This document shows, in pieces, positions 35,190 to 46,269 of a stretch of 64,000 nt of DNA. The translations under genes were made by a program, and so were the position numbers. The notes below the pieces were generated by a model. That model was not told the origin of the DNA, made no database searches, and was given only the letters and a program-made list of their open reading frames with translations. Origin of the DNA: Vicia villosa (lineage: Eukaryota > Streptophyta > Magnoliopsida > Fabales > Fabaceae); NCBI RefSeq assembly GCF_029867415.1, contig NC_081181.1, forward strand, positions 120,419,183-120,483,182, written 5' to 3'. The first letter of the stretch is position 1. Every line of letters begins with the position of its first letter.

Positions 35190-36126
35190 GCCTTTCTTGT
35201 CAATAGTAAAAACATTTCACCCCTTTTAAGGTTACACCTTCCAAGGTGATTCTTACCACAACCACGACACACCGGAGGTGCACTAAACCGAGAACCTTAC
35301 ACTTGTTTCCCTTAGAAAACTTGTGACCTAGGCCGAAACTGTTGGCTTGGCCTTCCTCTCTCATTCTGATTCTTCTTCAAATCTTCCTCAGCTTGAACTT
35401 TCTTCAAACTGGTCTCAGCCACATAACATTGTCACAACAACTCCGTATAGGTAGTGAACTCCCTCTAGGACACACTATGCGAAATCTCAGCCCTTAAACC
35501 AAACAGAAACTGGTCCACCTTCCAACTCTCATCAGGAGCATACCCGGCCTGCCTAGAATAAGCAGCCAGAATTCCAAACTTCTCAGTATAAGTAGCCAGC
35601 GACATATTCTCCTGCCTTAACTGTTGGAGTTCCAATTCCTCTTTAGTCCTCTGGGAACTAGGAAAATATTTCTCCATAAAAGTGGTCTTGAAATTAACCC
35701 ACTCCTTATGTACTTCTTGAATAGTCATCAACGCAGAAGCACTCTTCCATCATCTCATAGCTGGACCTTTTAGCGAATGAGAAGCAACACCACCTTGTCC
35801 TCTTCACTACAATGCATGATCTCAAAGATCCCTTCCACATCGGCCACCCACTCGTGTTCCTTAATAGGATCTAATCTGCCATGAAATTCCGGACGATTCA
35901 TGCGAATGAAATCCTTATAAGTCGCACCTGCAGCTTCGAGTACAACCACTGGAACATTATGACCGCCATTCATCTGTTGCATCATCTGCAGCATGAACTG
36001 AGGCCACGAAATATTCTCACCGCCATTCGGTTGATTCACTTGTGGGGGGTTGAGTGTGAGGGTCAACCACGAGTCCTGCGTCCGTCCACCATGTTCCTGG
36101 AGGTCATGAAAATGGGATTAAGTTGA
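35190..36126 (-). pseudogene. gag: Tekay gag, broken
   Basis: Pieces of the capsid protein in two main open stretches (36066-35770 and 35731-35465). They include NRPEFHGRLDPIKEHEW and WVNFKTTFMEKYFPSSQRT, characteristic of the retrotransposon gag (UBN2/Retrotrans_gag) fold. Downstream are remains of two CCHC zinc knuckles, CRGCGKNHLGRC near 35260 and a second one with a stop and a frame change near 35200. The probable start near 36114 is followed by TGA after nine codons. At least one frameshift (about 35750) and several stops separate the parts. Gag would package the RNA, and this copy cannot make it. Confidence 0.85.
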
Positions 36127-36235
36127 TCAGGCTTAATACCATAGTCATAACACAACAAAAATCATGGGAAAACAACACATCTTGGACAGAAAGAAACACT
36201 TATAATATCTCATGGCAAGGTCGAGGATACGACCT

Positions 36236-36247
36236 GCTCTGATACCA
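36236..36247 (-). other. Primer binding site, initiator tRNA-Met type
   Basis: The minus strand reads TGGTATCAGAGC two bases after the 5' LTR end. It is complementary to the 3' end of plant initiator tRNA-Met, the usual primer for Tekay elements. Confidence 0.92.
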
Positions 36248-36249
36248 AC

Positions 36250-38222
36250 TGTAACACCCATATATAAATACATACATCAAAGCATATACATATACATGAA
36301 TCCAAGTATTTGGTACTGAAAATACTTATAAGTTCCTAGTCAACACATTATACATATTAATGCCCAAAATACAAAGTTCTAACAACGGCATAATACATAC
36401 AAGATGTTCAAAAGTAAATACTAAGAACTAGATCAACAATGATCACAAAATAAAATCCACAACGGAAGCTTCGCCATGTCCAAAATAAGCATAAGGAATA
36501 AGGAAATTAAACTGCTTTCTCCTTACCCTTCGCGGAACCTGTAGTACCTGAAATCAATATATAATGGGGTGAGATAAAATATCTCAGTGAGTTCCCTATC
36601 TTATGGGTCCTCTCGGCTCTAAAGGGTTCTAGCCTATAAATCTCAAGTCACAACAAGGAACTAGACCTCGAGTTCACACACTAACATTATATGGAATCAT
36701 ACTTAGAGTTCAACAACTCAAACACAAGATTACTAATCGGAAACCAATACCAAGGCATCCCCATATTCCCGTCCCCTTCTACGTCTAGGAGGTGGCACGA
36801 GTCATGGATCCTTTGGAAAATCTTAACATACAAAATGGATTCGGACTCATGAGCCTTTCCCCATGAATCGTCACTTCACATGGCCCGTACACCATCACAA
36901 GTCTCTACCCGTAGGTTCCATTCGTACACAAAAGCGGGAATCAAACCTGCCAAGATTATGTGTGCCTCTCTGCACGAAGAATGCTTGTTAGCATTCAAAA
37001 GAAAAATAAAGAAATAAAGAAAATACAACGGTTCCGATTAATACATCATACAATGGCGATCGCTCACGCAAACCACTGGGCCTGTTAGCCTTTCCTCATA
37101 AGATTCCAAACACGTATGTTCCATATAATGTCTCATCCTAGGTTTCTTTGTTAAGCTACATAACCTAACAATTCCTAGTTTCCTCACTTAACCTTTATTC
37201 ACATAACAATGAAGTTATTCAAACCTCTCTGATATAAATATATATAACAAAGGTTTACCAATCCACCTGCAATAGAACTCAACCAACAATTATAGAGTAC
37301 ACAAGCATCATACCAAAAGCATAACGTTCTCATGATTCCGAACGAAAACCAACCCAAGTAATCAAGCAATTTCCCGACTCTCGATTAAATAATTCTCCCC
37401 TTTTTCCTAAAACCTACACTACTAGAAAGTACAAGTTTCTAGCTTCCTACCACTTCGAACGGTGATTAAAACAGAGTTACGGTTCAAAAGTTATGGTGTA
37501 AACGGTTTATCTCATTAAGCTAAAGAATTTGGTTAAGAAAGCTTCAGTTCGCGCCGCGCAACAGCTTGGTCGCGCTGCGAACCCTCGTACGCGCCGCGTA
37601 CTGATGGCAGAACCAAAACCCCAGAATTTATCTGCAAGGTTCGCGCCGCCACCCCTCGTTCGCGCCGCGAAGCGCGCGAAAACAGAATTTCCAGTTCTGT
37701 TTTCTTGCTTCTCCCATGGTTCAATCCAACCATTTCCACATCCCAACCTGTTCCAGATCATACTAAAGTATAGAAACAACATATCTATAGTATACTTATG
37801 ATTTATAACACTCAACTATGATTATTCAAGATTTGATTCAAAAACCTAGGTTTTCTATAAAAACCCCAAATGCAAAACTTATGATTTTTCATCCATAAAT
37901 CAAAATTTACAAGTTTCTAACTAGAACCCACCTCGATTACGAGTCGTTGATGTCGAAGATGAGTCGATTCGGCGGAGAAATGATGAAGATCCAAGCTTTT
38001 CTTCTCTTTTACTCTTGCTCTTCCTTCTCTCTACTTCCTCCCTCTAGAACTTTGTTTGATGCAAGAATGAGAAGAAAATAGAAGGAAAAGGATATAAGAA
38101 AAAAATATCTTTAAGTTAACACTACTAACTTAATGTCTAAAAGTATCTCTAATGTACCAATTGATAAAACCTCAGTGTCAGTTAATAACATTAGAGCATT
38201 TAATTTAATACTGGGTATTACA
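36250..38222 (-). repeat. 5' LTR of the Tekay element
   Basis: 1973 bp, minus-strand start TGTAATACCCAG. Relative to the 3' LTR it lacks a block of about 50 bp within the GC-rich palindrome cluster and has an extra ~20 bp CGCC-rich word near 37645-37670. The stem-loop is at 36571-36585. Confidence 0.92.
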
Positions 38223-38365
38223 ATATATTTTTTAAAATTACGTTTAAAATATGTCAATGATTCATGAAGTTAAAGGCTAATGACTATTTAATTATCATAG
38301 CTATTAAAACTCATGTTTTTAACTTTTCAACATAAAATCAATTTTTCGTTGCTCGATGCAATTAG

Positions 38366-41067
38366 TCTATTATTAATATATCAAAGTAATAGTACTTGGA
38401 AATTCCAGTAAAAGCCTTCTGATAAATGAACTGAAACTCAGACTCTAATTTTTTGTTGATTATTTATTTTTCCTAATTCATTATTTTTTGGCTTCAAATT
38501 CAAATCTACACGTTAAATGGTTAAACCCTAAAATTTATTTCATCATTGAATGGATACGTTTTCTATGCGTTTGAAAAAATCAATCCCTCCACTACCCAAA
38601 AAAATAAATTACTTGTGCCCTTTCAATTTTCTATGCGTTTCAAAACCAACAATGGCACACCAGTATTCACTTTCTCTTTTACAGGTTTGAAGTTTCTTCT
38701 CCATTTTTGTTTTCTATTAATTTGTACGATTTGGTATTTTCCAAGTGAAATTTGTTTTCTTCTTGCAGCTATTTAAGCATTCCCATGGCTCGCCCTACCG
38801 ATTCTGTGAAGGACATCGAAGGATTTGTGGAAGATTGCAGTTAGTTGTAAGCATATATGGTCTGTAACAAGTTCTTCCAACAAAGAACGTTTTAGTTGAT
38901 TCGAAGGTGGTATTTTGTTCCCAAATTCTATTGTTTTTGTCTTACACACTGTGTTCTGCCTTATTACTAACAAATATTATTTCTGTTTTTTTAAGCATGA
39001 TATGATTCAAGCGATTGTACCTACTTATTTGGTTTTCAAATTCAAGTCCGAACTATCAGCTGGAAGTTCTTATATCATGCAGAATTTCAAAGTTTCGAAA
39101 AACGACTTCTCTTTTAAGTCGACGAATCATTCTTACAAATTGGTTTTATGTGGATCAACTTCTGTTACGAAATTAGACCTTCCTGACATTCCTGCTTATT
39201 ACCTTAACCTTCTTGGATTGGATGCCATAGTTGAAGGAAGGTTTCAGTCTAATGTTTTGGTTGGTAAGTTAATTGTATTCTTTGTGATAGATTTCTGAAT
39301 TTTATGTAATATTATTTATTCCCTTAACATGTTTTGTTTTTTAGATATCCTTGGAGGTATTATTGAGGTATTATTGAGATTTCTCAATCTCAAATAAATG
39401 GTGACAACAACAAGAACAGAGTTGTTTTTACCATTGTTGTTTTTGTATGCATGTACTGCCGACTCAGGCTCCACACTTATTATTGAGGTATTATTGAGTT
39501 TTCTCAATCTCAAATAAATGGTGACAACAACAAGAACAGAGTTGTTTTTACCATTGTTGATTTTGTATGCATGTACTGCCGACTCAGGCTCCACCATTCT
39601 TGATGATCAGGTAGGAAGAGCTTTTGTTGCGGCAAACTGTAAGGCTTCCTTCTATAAGGAAGCCTTTTATGTGAGAGGTGCACACATATGCTTGAATGGA
39701 TCATCCTTCTTTTATGTGAGAGGTGCACACATATGCTTGAATGGATCATTTTTCAAATATATGGTCTTTAAACACGTACCTCTATCTTTTAATTAGTTGG
39801 TATTGGAAGTTACAATAATTGTTTCCCAATAATCCTTCATTGTACATAATATATTTAATTACTTGAATATTATCATCATTACGTTTTTTTTCACTTTAAC
39901 TTAACATTATATCAAATATATTTATACCATAATTATTAATTACATAATATTAACCATTAAACTTCTCAAACAAACCGTCAGCTCTTCAAAATAATAATGT
40001 TCAAAATTTAATCTCTTTCTTTCTTAATTTTAGTAATTATTATTAGTTATTATTATTAATTATTGAGCTAATTTATTTATTAAAAAAATAAATTAGCTTT
40101 CAACGGTAACCTACACACGATTTTATTTTTGTATGTATTTGTTTAAGCATTAATATATATCAAATCATAACTTATTATTTTTTAAATGGGAAGACATACT
40201 TAAAGTAAATTATTTCTTTCTCATTAATTATTATCCAATTTAATTAGTACATATAAACTTTACCGCGCATCAATAGTAAATTCCATCTTATTAAATAAAA
40301 TGTAAAAAAATAATATACAATAATTATATCCATATATTTTATTTATTTGTGATACTCTTTTAAAAATATATCTAATATATTAACTAAAATTACGAATACT
40401 TTTAAACTACAATAAAAATGTAAGATGATATGACAAATATGAACTTATTGATATAAAAATAATAATTAAAAAGAATCATAATTAAAAGTGATTTTATGAA
40501 TTTATTTAAAAAGTATCCTGACGGGTACTGTCATACAATCTATTATCTATTATAATATATAAAAACTAAAGTACCTGAAAATTGATAATGCCGTGTTAGA
40601 TTTTTTATTTTATTGAATATTGTTATAATTATAGGAATGAAATAATTATTGTTATAAATATAGTTGTTCCAATGGTCAAATAAATAGAAATATATTTTAT
40701 GTATTTAATACAAAAAATTACACCTTTTAAATTGATTACAAAATCAATCACCATTATTATAAAATTAAATAATATTTATTTATTGATTATTATTATTATT
40801 ATTATTAATGTATATCATCAAAACAATTCTTAGGAGTTAAGAATGAAATAAATTTCATTTACGTGTTTTTTATCATCCTAAAGTTATATAAGTGGATTAA
40901 TATATATTTTTTAAAATTACGTTTAAAATATGTCAATGATTCATGAAGTTAAAGGCTAATGGCACAGACATACACGGGTAAATGAATATTTAATTATCAT
41001 AGCTATTAAAACTCATGTTTTTAACTTTTCAACATAAAATCAATTTTTCGTTGCTCAATGCAATTAG
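38366..41067 (+). mobile_element. Helitron-like RPA unit 5 (2702 bp)
   Basis: A complete unit with the full internal duplication, though the second half begins ACACTTATTATTG instead of ACCATTATTATTG. The hairpin is at 39641-39666. The next unit starts at 41068. Confidence 0.7.
38785..39796 (+). pseudogene. RPA1-like OB-fold gene fragment, unit 5
   Basis: Start MARPTDSVKD at 38785 with the same early stop. The OB-fold exon frame 38915-39298 is open and differs by TKLDLPDIP where other copies read TKSDLPDIP. The tail frame 39518-39796 is the longest of all copies (92 codons) because the repeated GTGACAACAACAAGAAC stretch is fully kept. Confidence 0.55.
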
Positions 41068-42067
41068 TCTATTATTAATATATCAAAGTAATAGTACTTG
41101 GAAATTCCAGTAAAAGCCTTCTGATAATTGAACTGAAACTCAGACTCTAATTTTTTGTTGATTATTTATTTTTCCTAATTCATTATTTTTTGGCTTCAAA
41201 TTCAAATCTACACGTTAAATGGTTAAACCCTAAAATTTATTTCATCATTGAATGGATACGTTTTCTATGCGTTTGAAAAAATCAATCCCTCCACTACCCA
41301 AAAAAATAAATTTCTTGTGCCCTTTCAATTTTCTATGCGTTTCAAAACCAACAATGGCACACCAGTATTCACTTTCTCTTTTACAGGTTTGAAGTTTCTT
41401 CTCCATTTTTATTTTCTATTAATTTGTACGATTTGGTATTTTCCATGTGAAATCTATTTTCTTCTTGCAGCTATTTAAGCATTCCCATGGCTCGCCCTAC
41501 CGATTCTGTGAAAGACATCGAAGGATTTGTGGAAGATTGCAGTTAGTTGTAAGCATATATGGTCTGTAACAAGTTCTTCCAACAAAGAACGTTTTAGTTG
41601 ATTCGAAGGTGGTATTTTGTTCCCAAATTCTATTGTTTTTGTCTTACACACTGTGTTCTGCCTTATTACTAACAAATATTATTTCTGTTTTTTTAAGCAT
41701 GATATGATTCAAGCGATTGTACCTACTTATTTGGTTTTCAAATTCAAGTCCGAACTATCAGCTGGAAGTTCTTATATCATGCAGAATTTCAAAGTTTCGG
41801 AAAACGACTTCTCTTTTAAGTCGACGAATCATTCTTACAAATTGGTTTTATGTGGATCAACTTCTGTTACGAAATCAGACCTTCCTGACATTCCTGCTTA
41901 TTACCTTAACCTTCTTGGATTGGATGCCATAGTTGAAGGAAGGTTTATGTCTAATGTTTTGGTTGGTAAGTTAATTGTATTCTTTGTGATAGATTTCTGA
42001 ATTTTATGTAATATTATTTATTCCCTGAACATGTTTTAGATATCCTTGGAGGTATTATTGAGGTATT
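41068..42067 (+). mobile_element. Helitron-like RPA unit 6, truncated
   Basis: Only the first kilobase of the unit remains before a minus-oriented LTR begins at 42068, directly after GAGGTATT. Confidence 0.7.
41487..42067 (+). pseudogene. RPA1-like OB-fold gene fragment, unit 6 (truncated)
   Basis: Start MARPTDSVKD at 41487. The OB-fold exon frame 41617-42000 is open, with KVSENDFSF and GRFMSNVLV marking the copy. The intron acceptor is damaged: the T-run before TTTTAG is shortened by about 7 bases. The gene stops where the LTR inserted. Confidence 0.55.
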
Positions 42068-43140
42068 TGTAACACCCCATACATACATTGCCTAGGATAT
42101 ACGTATATGGCATTAAAATGGTACTCGAAAATCATAAACATAAGCAGCGGAATAGATAATGTATAATTACAAGTACAAAAGCCCAAACTGTCATGGCCAA
42201 AAACATGAGTTCCAACTGGTACAAATACATATCCATAGTACAAAAGATGGAGATGCAAAAGATCATAAACTACGGCAGAACACATCACCAAGAAACATCA
42301 ACTCGAAGCTAAGCCATCTTACCTTTGCCTCGATCCTGCCTCGAACCACCTGTAAAAAGAATAATTGGAATGGGGTGAGATTACTAAATCTCAGTGAGTC
42401 TCCCTATCTTACGGGTTCACTCAGTTCTACAAGGAACATGCGATCAACGGATTCACCGAGAATCCGGGTTACCTCACGGCTAGGTACAAGTACAAACAAG
42501 GTACACCACCATTGGAAGTCCCATAACTTATCCAATATGGCCACAAAGATAATCACATAGTCAAAACCACCGTATGCAAACCCGTACCCATGTACGAGGA
42601 ATCCAGGAGTAAGTTACAGCCCGCTCATTAGGCTACGCAATCCACACCCTCGGTGAGTTACACCCGTACATCACATCAAGAAACTTGCACATGCACATCG
42701 TAAGACAAATCAGATTTACTTCCTAATTGGATTCCATCCGAGACGAGTTACAGCCGCGACGTTGCCTAAATGGCGCCCGACCCCATCTTTGTCTATACGC
42801 CGATGTGTTAACGGCTAGTGCAAATACGCCATCTTGACAATACGAGCCCACCGGGCGAAAGCCTAGTGATCTTACCTACATGGCATCACTAGAGGTGAAT
42901 CGAAGGTAATATTGCCTACATGGCATTACCTCTCCACCATACCAAGCACGCAGATATGTTAACAGCTAGTGGAGAAACGCCCTATAAGACCTCCACATGC
43001 ACATTGCAATGATAGCTCAGGTGTGTAGAACATACCGAGAACGCCAATGTGTTAATGGCTAGTGGAGAAACGCCCTTGAAGACCTCCACATGCACATTGC
43101 AGCGGTATTAAGTGTTCTAAGCGATTTACCCCCTAATAGC
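42068..43140 (-). mobile_element. Partial Tekay-like LTR, minus orientation
   Basis: The plus strand starts TGTAACACCCCATAC, the mirror of an LTR 3' end. The stem-loop GAGATTACTAAATCTC beside GGGGT (42377-42392) matches the other two Tekay-type LTRs in sequence logic and position. The word GTTAAYGGCTAGTG...AACGCC recurs at about 42806, 42958 and 43051. Its remainder is cut off by the Ogre insertion at 43141 and should continue beyond the window. No coding is seen. Confidence 0.65.
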
Positions 43141-44680
43141 TGTCATACCCTAATTTTTGACCCCCCTGAGATGACATATCTTCAGGATTTTCATCAAGTC
43201 AAAGCAAGTACCCAAAGCAGCCTGACATTCAATCGAGGGTATTCAAAGACAAGAAAACTCAGGCAAAGGATCAATCAATAGAGGGATTAGTCTCTAATAC
43301 AATCATAAGACTCAAAAGCCTCATTATTACACCTATGATTGATTAAGACACCCAGTCATCTAAGCACAGGATTACTCAGATCAATAGACTAGGGTTTGGA
43401 GCCTATCAAGGACTAAAATCAGGGATCACTTTTGGGAAACCCTAAAAAGCCCCAGGGAACCATTCAAAGACATCAATCATCTTCAAATAACTCATATGAC
43501 AAGATCCACTAGACATTACATCTCAGTTCAAAGTCTACAGTCATCATTGTCCTCTGGTCGACAATTAGGGTTTTTGACCTAATTCACCAAGATAGTTGAC
43601 TTTTAATCAGGGCATGAATCCAAAACTCAAGACATGATTCAAAAATCTCTACTACCTCAATATAATCCATTTACATCATTCATTTGAGGAGAAGATCTTG
43701 TTTCTACACAAAAGCCCAAAAATTCACTTTGTCAGGGAAAAGTCAACTGTGAAGGATCATCATTGACTTTTAAGGTTTTTGGTCAAAAAATGACTTTCAA
43801 AGATCAATATCATCAATATATGGATATTAAAGTCATTTGACCAAAGAAATTCAAAGAAATTCATCAAGGAGCAAAAAGTCGGGAATTAGGGTTTTTGAGG
43901 GCATAGTGAGAACTCAAAATTTCACCTACACAACTCAAAAAACTTCCAACATGAAAGTTGTAGATCTTGCAAAATAAAACAACATCTTACAAAGGAACTT
44001 TTTTCAAAAGATCAACCATTTATGAAGTTTTGGAAATTTTGAAGTTTAGGTCATAAACACTTAGAAATTTTTCTAAGTGTTTTAACCTAGTTTTCATCCA
44101 ACTTTGGGCTCATTTTTCACAAATTTCCCAAATGATTCTGAAGAAGACATAAACTAATGATTTAAAGTAGATGTTTAGGGCTTTCCAAATTGTGTTCAAC
44201 CTTCTCCAAATTCAATTTGAGCTAAGAGTTATGCTTGTTCAAAGTTGGCCTCATGAAGTAAAATTATAGGTCATGGACACTTTTGGACTTTGCAAATTTT
44301 GTGCAAATAACCTCTCTTATGGATGCTACACGACCCATAACACATCTGAAACCATGCCATGCATTCATTTTCACCATGCCATAAGAATTGAAGAAGATTC
44401 TAAAAACAAGAACATGTGATTATGTAATGATTACATTTGTGAATTTATGGCAAATTGATGAATCACCCAAGGAATCTTCTCACCAACCAATTAGAGCTCA
44501 TTTCTGGCTCAGAATTGTCCCCTAAGATTAAACAAAATCGAGGGCTAGGGGATTGATCAAATGGAATCAAAATTCTCATCATTGCATAAGAGATACTTGC
44601 AAACTTCCTTCATGGCTAAGAAAGCAAATCAACTTCACTAAGGAAGCTCACTCCTCTGCAGCTATACTGATCCATTTGCC

Positions 44681-44688
44681 TATAAATA
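44681..44688 (+). promoter_or_regulatory. Predicted TATA box of the Ogre LTR promoter
   Basis: CCTATAAATACAG is a strong plant TATA box. Transcription would be expected to begin about 30 bases downstream, near 44710-44715. This is inferred from the motif alone. Confidence 0.6.
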
Positions 44689-45625
44689 CAGATGCATTCC
44701 TCATTCAAAAACACACCAAAGCAACCATATTCCTTGCTTTCTCTTTCTCTTCTCATGTTCATTGTTTTTCAAAGTTCTTTGGCAAGAAGAATCGATTTCT
44801 TCAAACCAGAGCTCATCTTTGGGAAGTGAACATTCTAACATCTCAAGGGAGGTCATTTGAGGTGATCCAAACACCTGGATCACTTCTGTAAGTGGAGGAA
44901 CACCATTGTTGCTCTCACTTTGGAGCATTTGCAGTTGGAGGTCCATGGAGTAATTCAGGAGGTTCTGAGCCAAGCCAATCATCCAGGCACACTCCTCAGG
45001 TCATAGTGAAGCTAACCAGATGGCTGCAGCTCATCTGTAACTCAAGAATCAACACCCTCCATGTTCACTTGAAGCTGAAATCGAGGGAGGTCCATAGAAC
45101 AATTCAGAAGGATTCAGGCTGTAATAAGCATTCAGTTAGCATCATTGAGTCTCGGGGATGCTATTGGGATCATTCATTCAAGCCCAGGTGCTCTCCATCA
45201 TCCTCACGACCTCCATTTTCAGAGGTAAGTTTCTGAACTCCACCTCTTTAATTTAAGTACTCTTAGTGATAAAGCTCGATTCTATCTTGTTCAGCATCAT
45301 CAGAGGATTGAAAACCCTCTATCATCATTCATTTATTCATCTTGTGCATCATTTAATTTTAAAATTAGGGTTTATGTGTTCTTCGTGTTCATAATGAAAT
45401 TCGTTAGTTACACTTAGAATAAATGAATTCTGAGCCCATAATCATGTTCCTTGTCCAAAAACGAGTGAGATTGATGCTTACATCATGCCATTTAGTTGAG
45501 AAACCAGAGAGTTAGGAATTTGAAAATCTGAAGCTCGAGGAAGAAGATGAACATGGCGCGCGTAAAATTTGAATTTCCTGGCTTATCGAAAATATAATAT
45601 ATTGAGGGTATATAGTTAACAAGCT

Positions 45626-45700
45626 GCGCGCGCAGCTCAGTTGGTTAAGTTTTGAAATGTGATCATGAAGGGCGTGGGTTCGAACCTCTCTAGGGCCAAA
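45626..45700 (+). other. tRNA-like stretch within the Ogre LTR
   Basis: CAGCTCAGTTGGTTAAG fits an A-box and D-arm and GGTTCGAACC is a perfect B-box and T-arm, about 44 bases apart as in a tRNA. The acceptor and anticodon stems do not pair well, so this is a degenerate tRNA or SINE-head-like relic and not a working tRNA gene. Confidence 0.55.
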
Positions 45701-46269
45701 CCAATTTTTTAGCATCCATTTTCATTCTTTTTTTATACAAACTTCACACAATTAATAAACTTATCAAATTAACTCATTTTCACTTCATTTTTCACACACT
45801 TGCTATTTAATATACCTACTTTGTGAATAATCAAAAAAATCATAAAAATATTATTTATTTCATGTATTTTAATTAGGTTTAAAATAGTATGTTTTAAATG
45901 TTTTCTTAAATACTTTAAAATATATATATTCATTTTGTTTAAACCTAATTACTTTGTGAAGAATTTTATGATAAAACCCTAATTATTTAGGTCTTAATTG
46001 GGTATAGATTTCATCTTTGCCTTAATTAAGTTGACTTTTTGTCAATATTCAAAATTGTTTTCAATCTCTGATTAAACGGATGATTAGGGTTTTCAAACAA
46101 CAAAACCTTGCATCATTCCAAATCATTTTTTTCAAATTGCTTTTGCACCAGTACTGTAAAGTACTGGGCCTCTAATAGAGTGTAAGTCCCAAAAACCTTC
46201 TCTTCTTAGCTTGTTTTCAAAACTGTATTTTCAAAATCTTCTTTCTGTTTTCAAAACATTCTTCTGGTA

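Larger units (their letters stand above)
30047..38222 (-). mobile_element. Tekay-type Ty3/gypsy chromovirus, complete but coding-defective
   Basis: Two LTRs (30047-32052 and 36250-38222) are flanked by the 5 bp target duplication ATATA (30042-30046 and 38223-38227). The primer site TGGTATCAGAGC lies next to the 5' LTR and a polypurine tract next to the 3' LTR. Gag, protease, reverse transcriptase, RNase H, integrase and a chromodomain-like tail occur in Ty3/gypsy order on the minus strand. Stops and frameshifts make it non-autonomous. By eye the LTRs differ by about fifteen bases plus two larger indels. Confidence 0.92.
27508..38365 (+). mobile_element. Helitron-like RPA unit 4, split by a Tekay retrotransposon
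   Basis: About 2677 bp of unit DNA once the 8176 bp insertion at 30047-38222 and one copy of its 5 bp duplication are set aside. After the insertion, a 23 bp deletion between two AATG words near 38280 has removed the GGCACAGACATACACGGG motif present in every other unit. The RPA exon carries a local rearrangement at 28199-28310. Confidence 0.7.

Noticed and set aside
44553..45236. Two consecutive frames of 112 and 114 codons in the Ogre LTR
   Set aside because: Serine/histidine-rich without domain features, located around the LTR transcription start. Separate frames with no conserved start context.
45626..45700. Functional tRNA gene
   Set aside because: A and B boxes fit, but acceptor and anticodon stems do not pair. 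It is inside an LTR.
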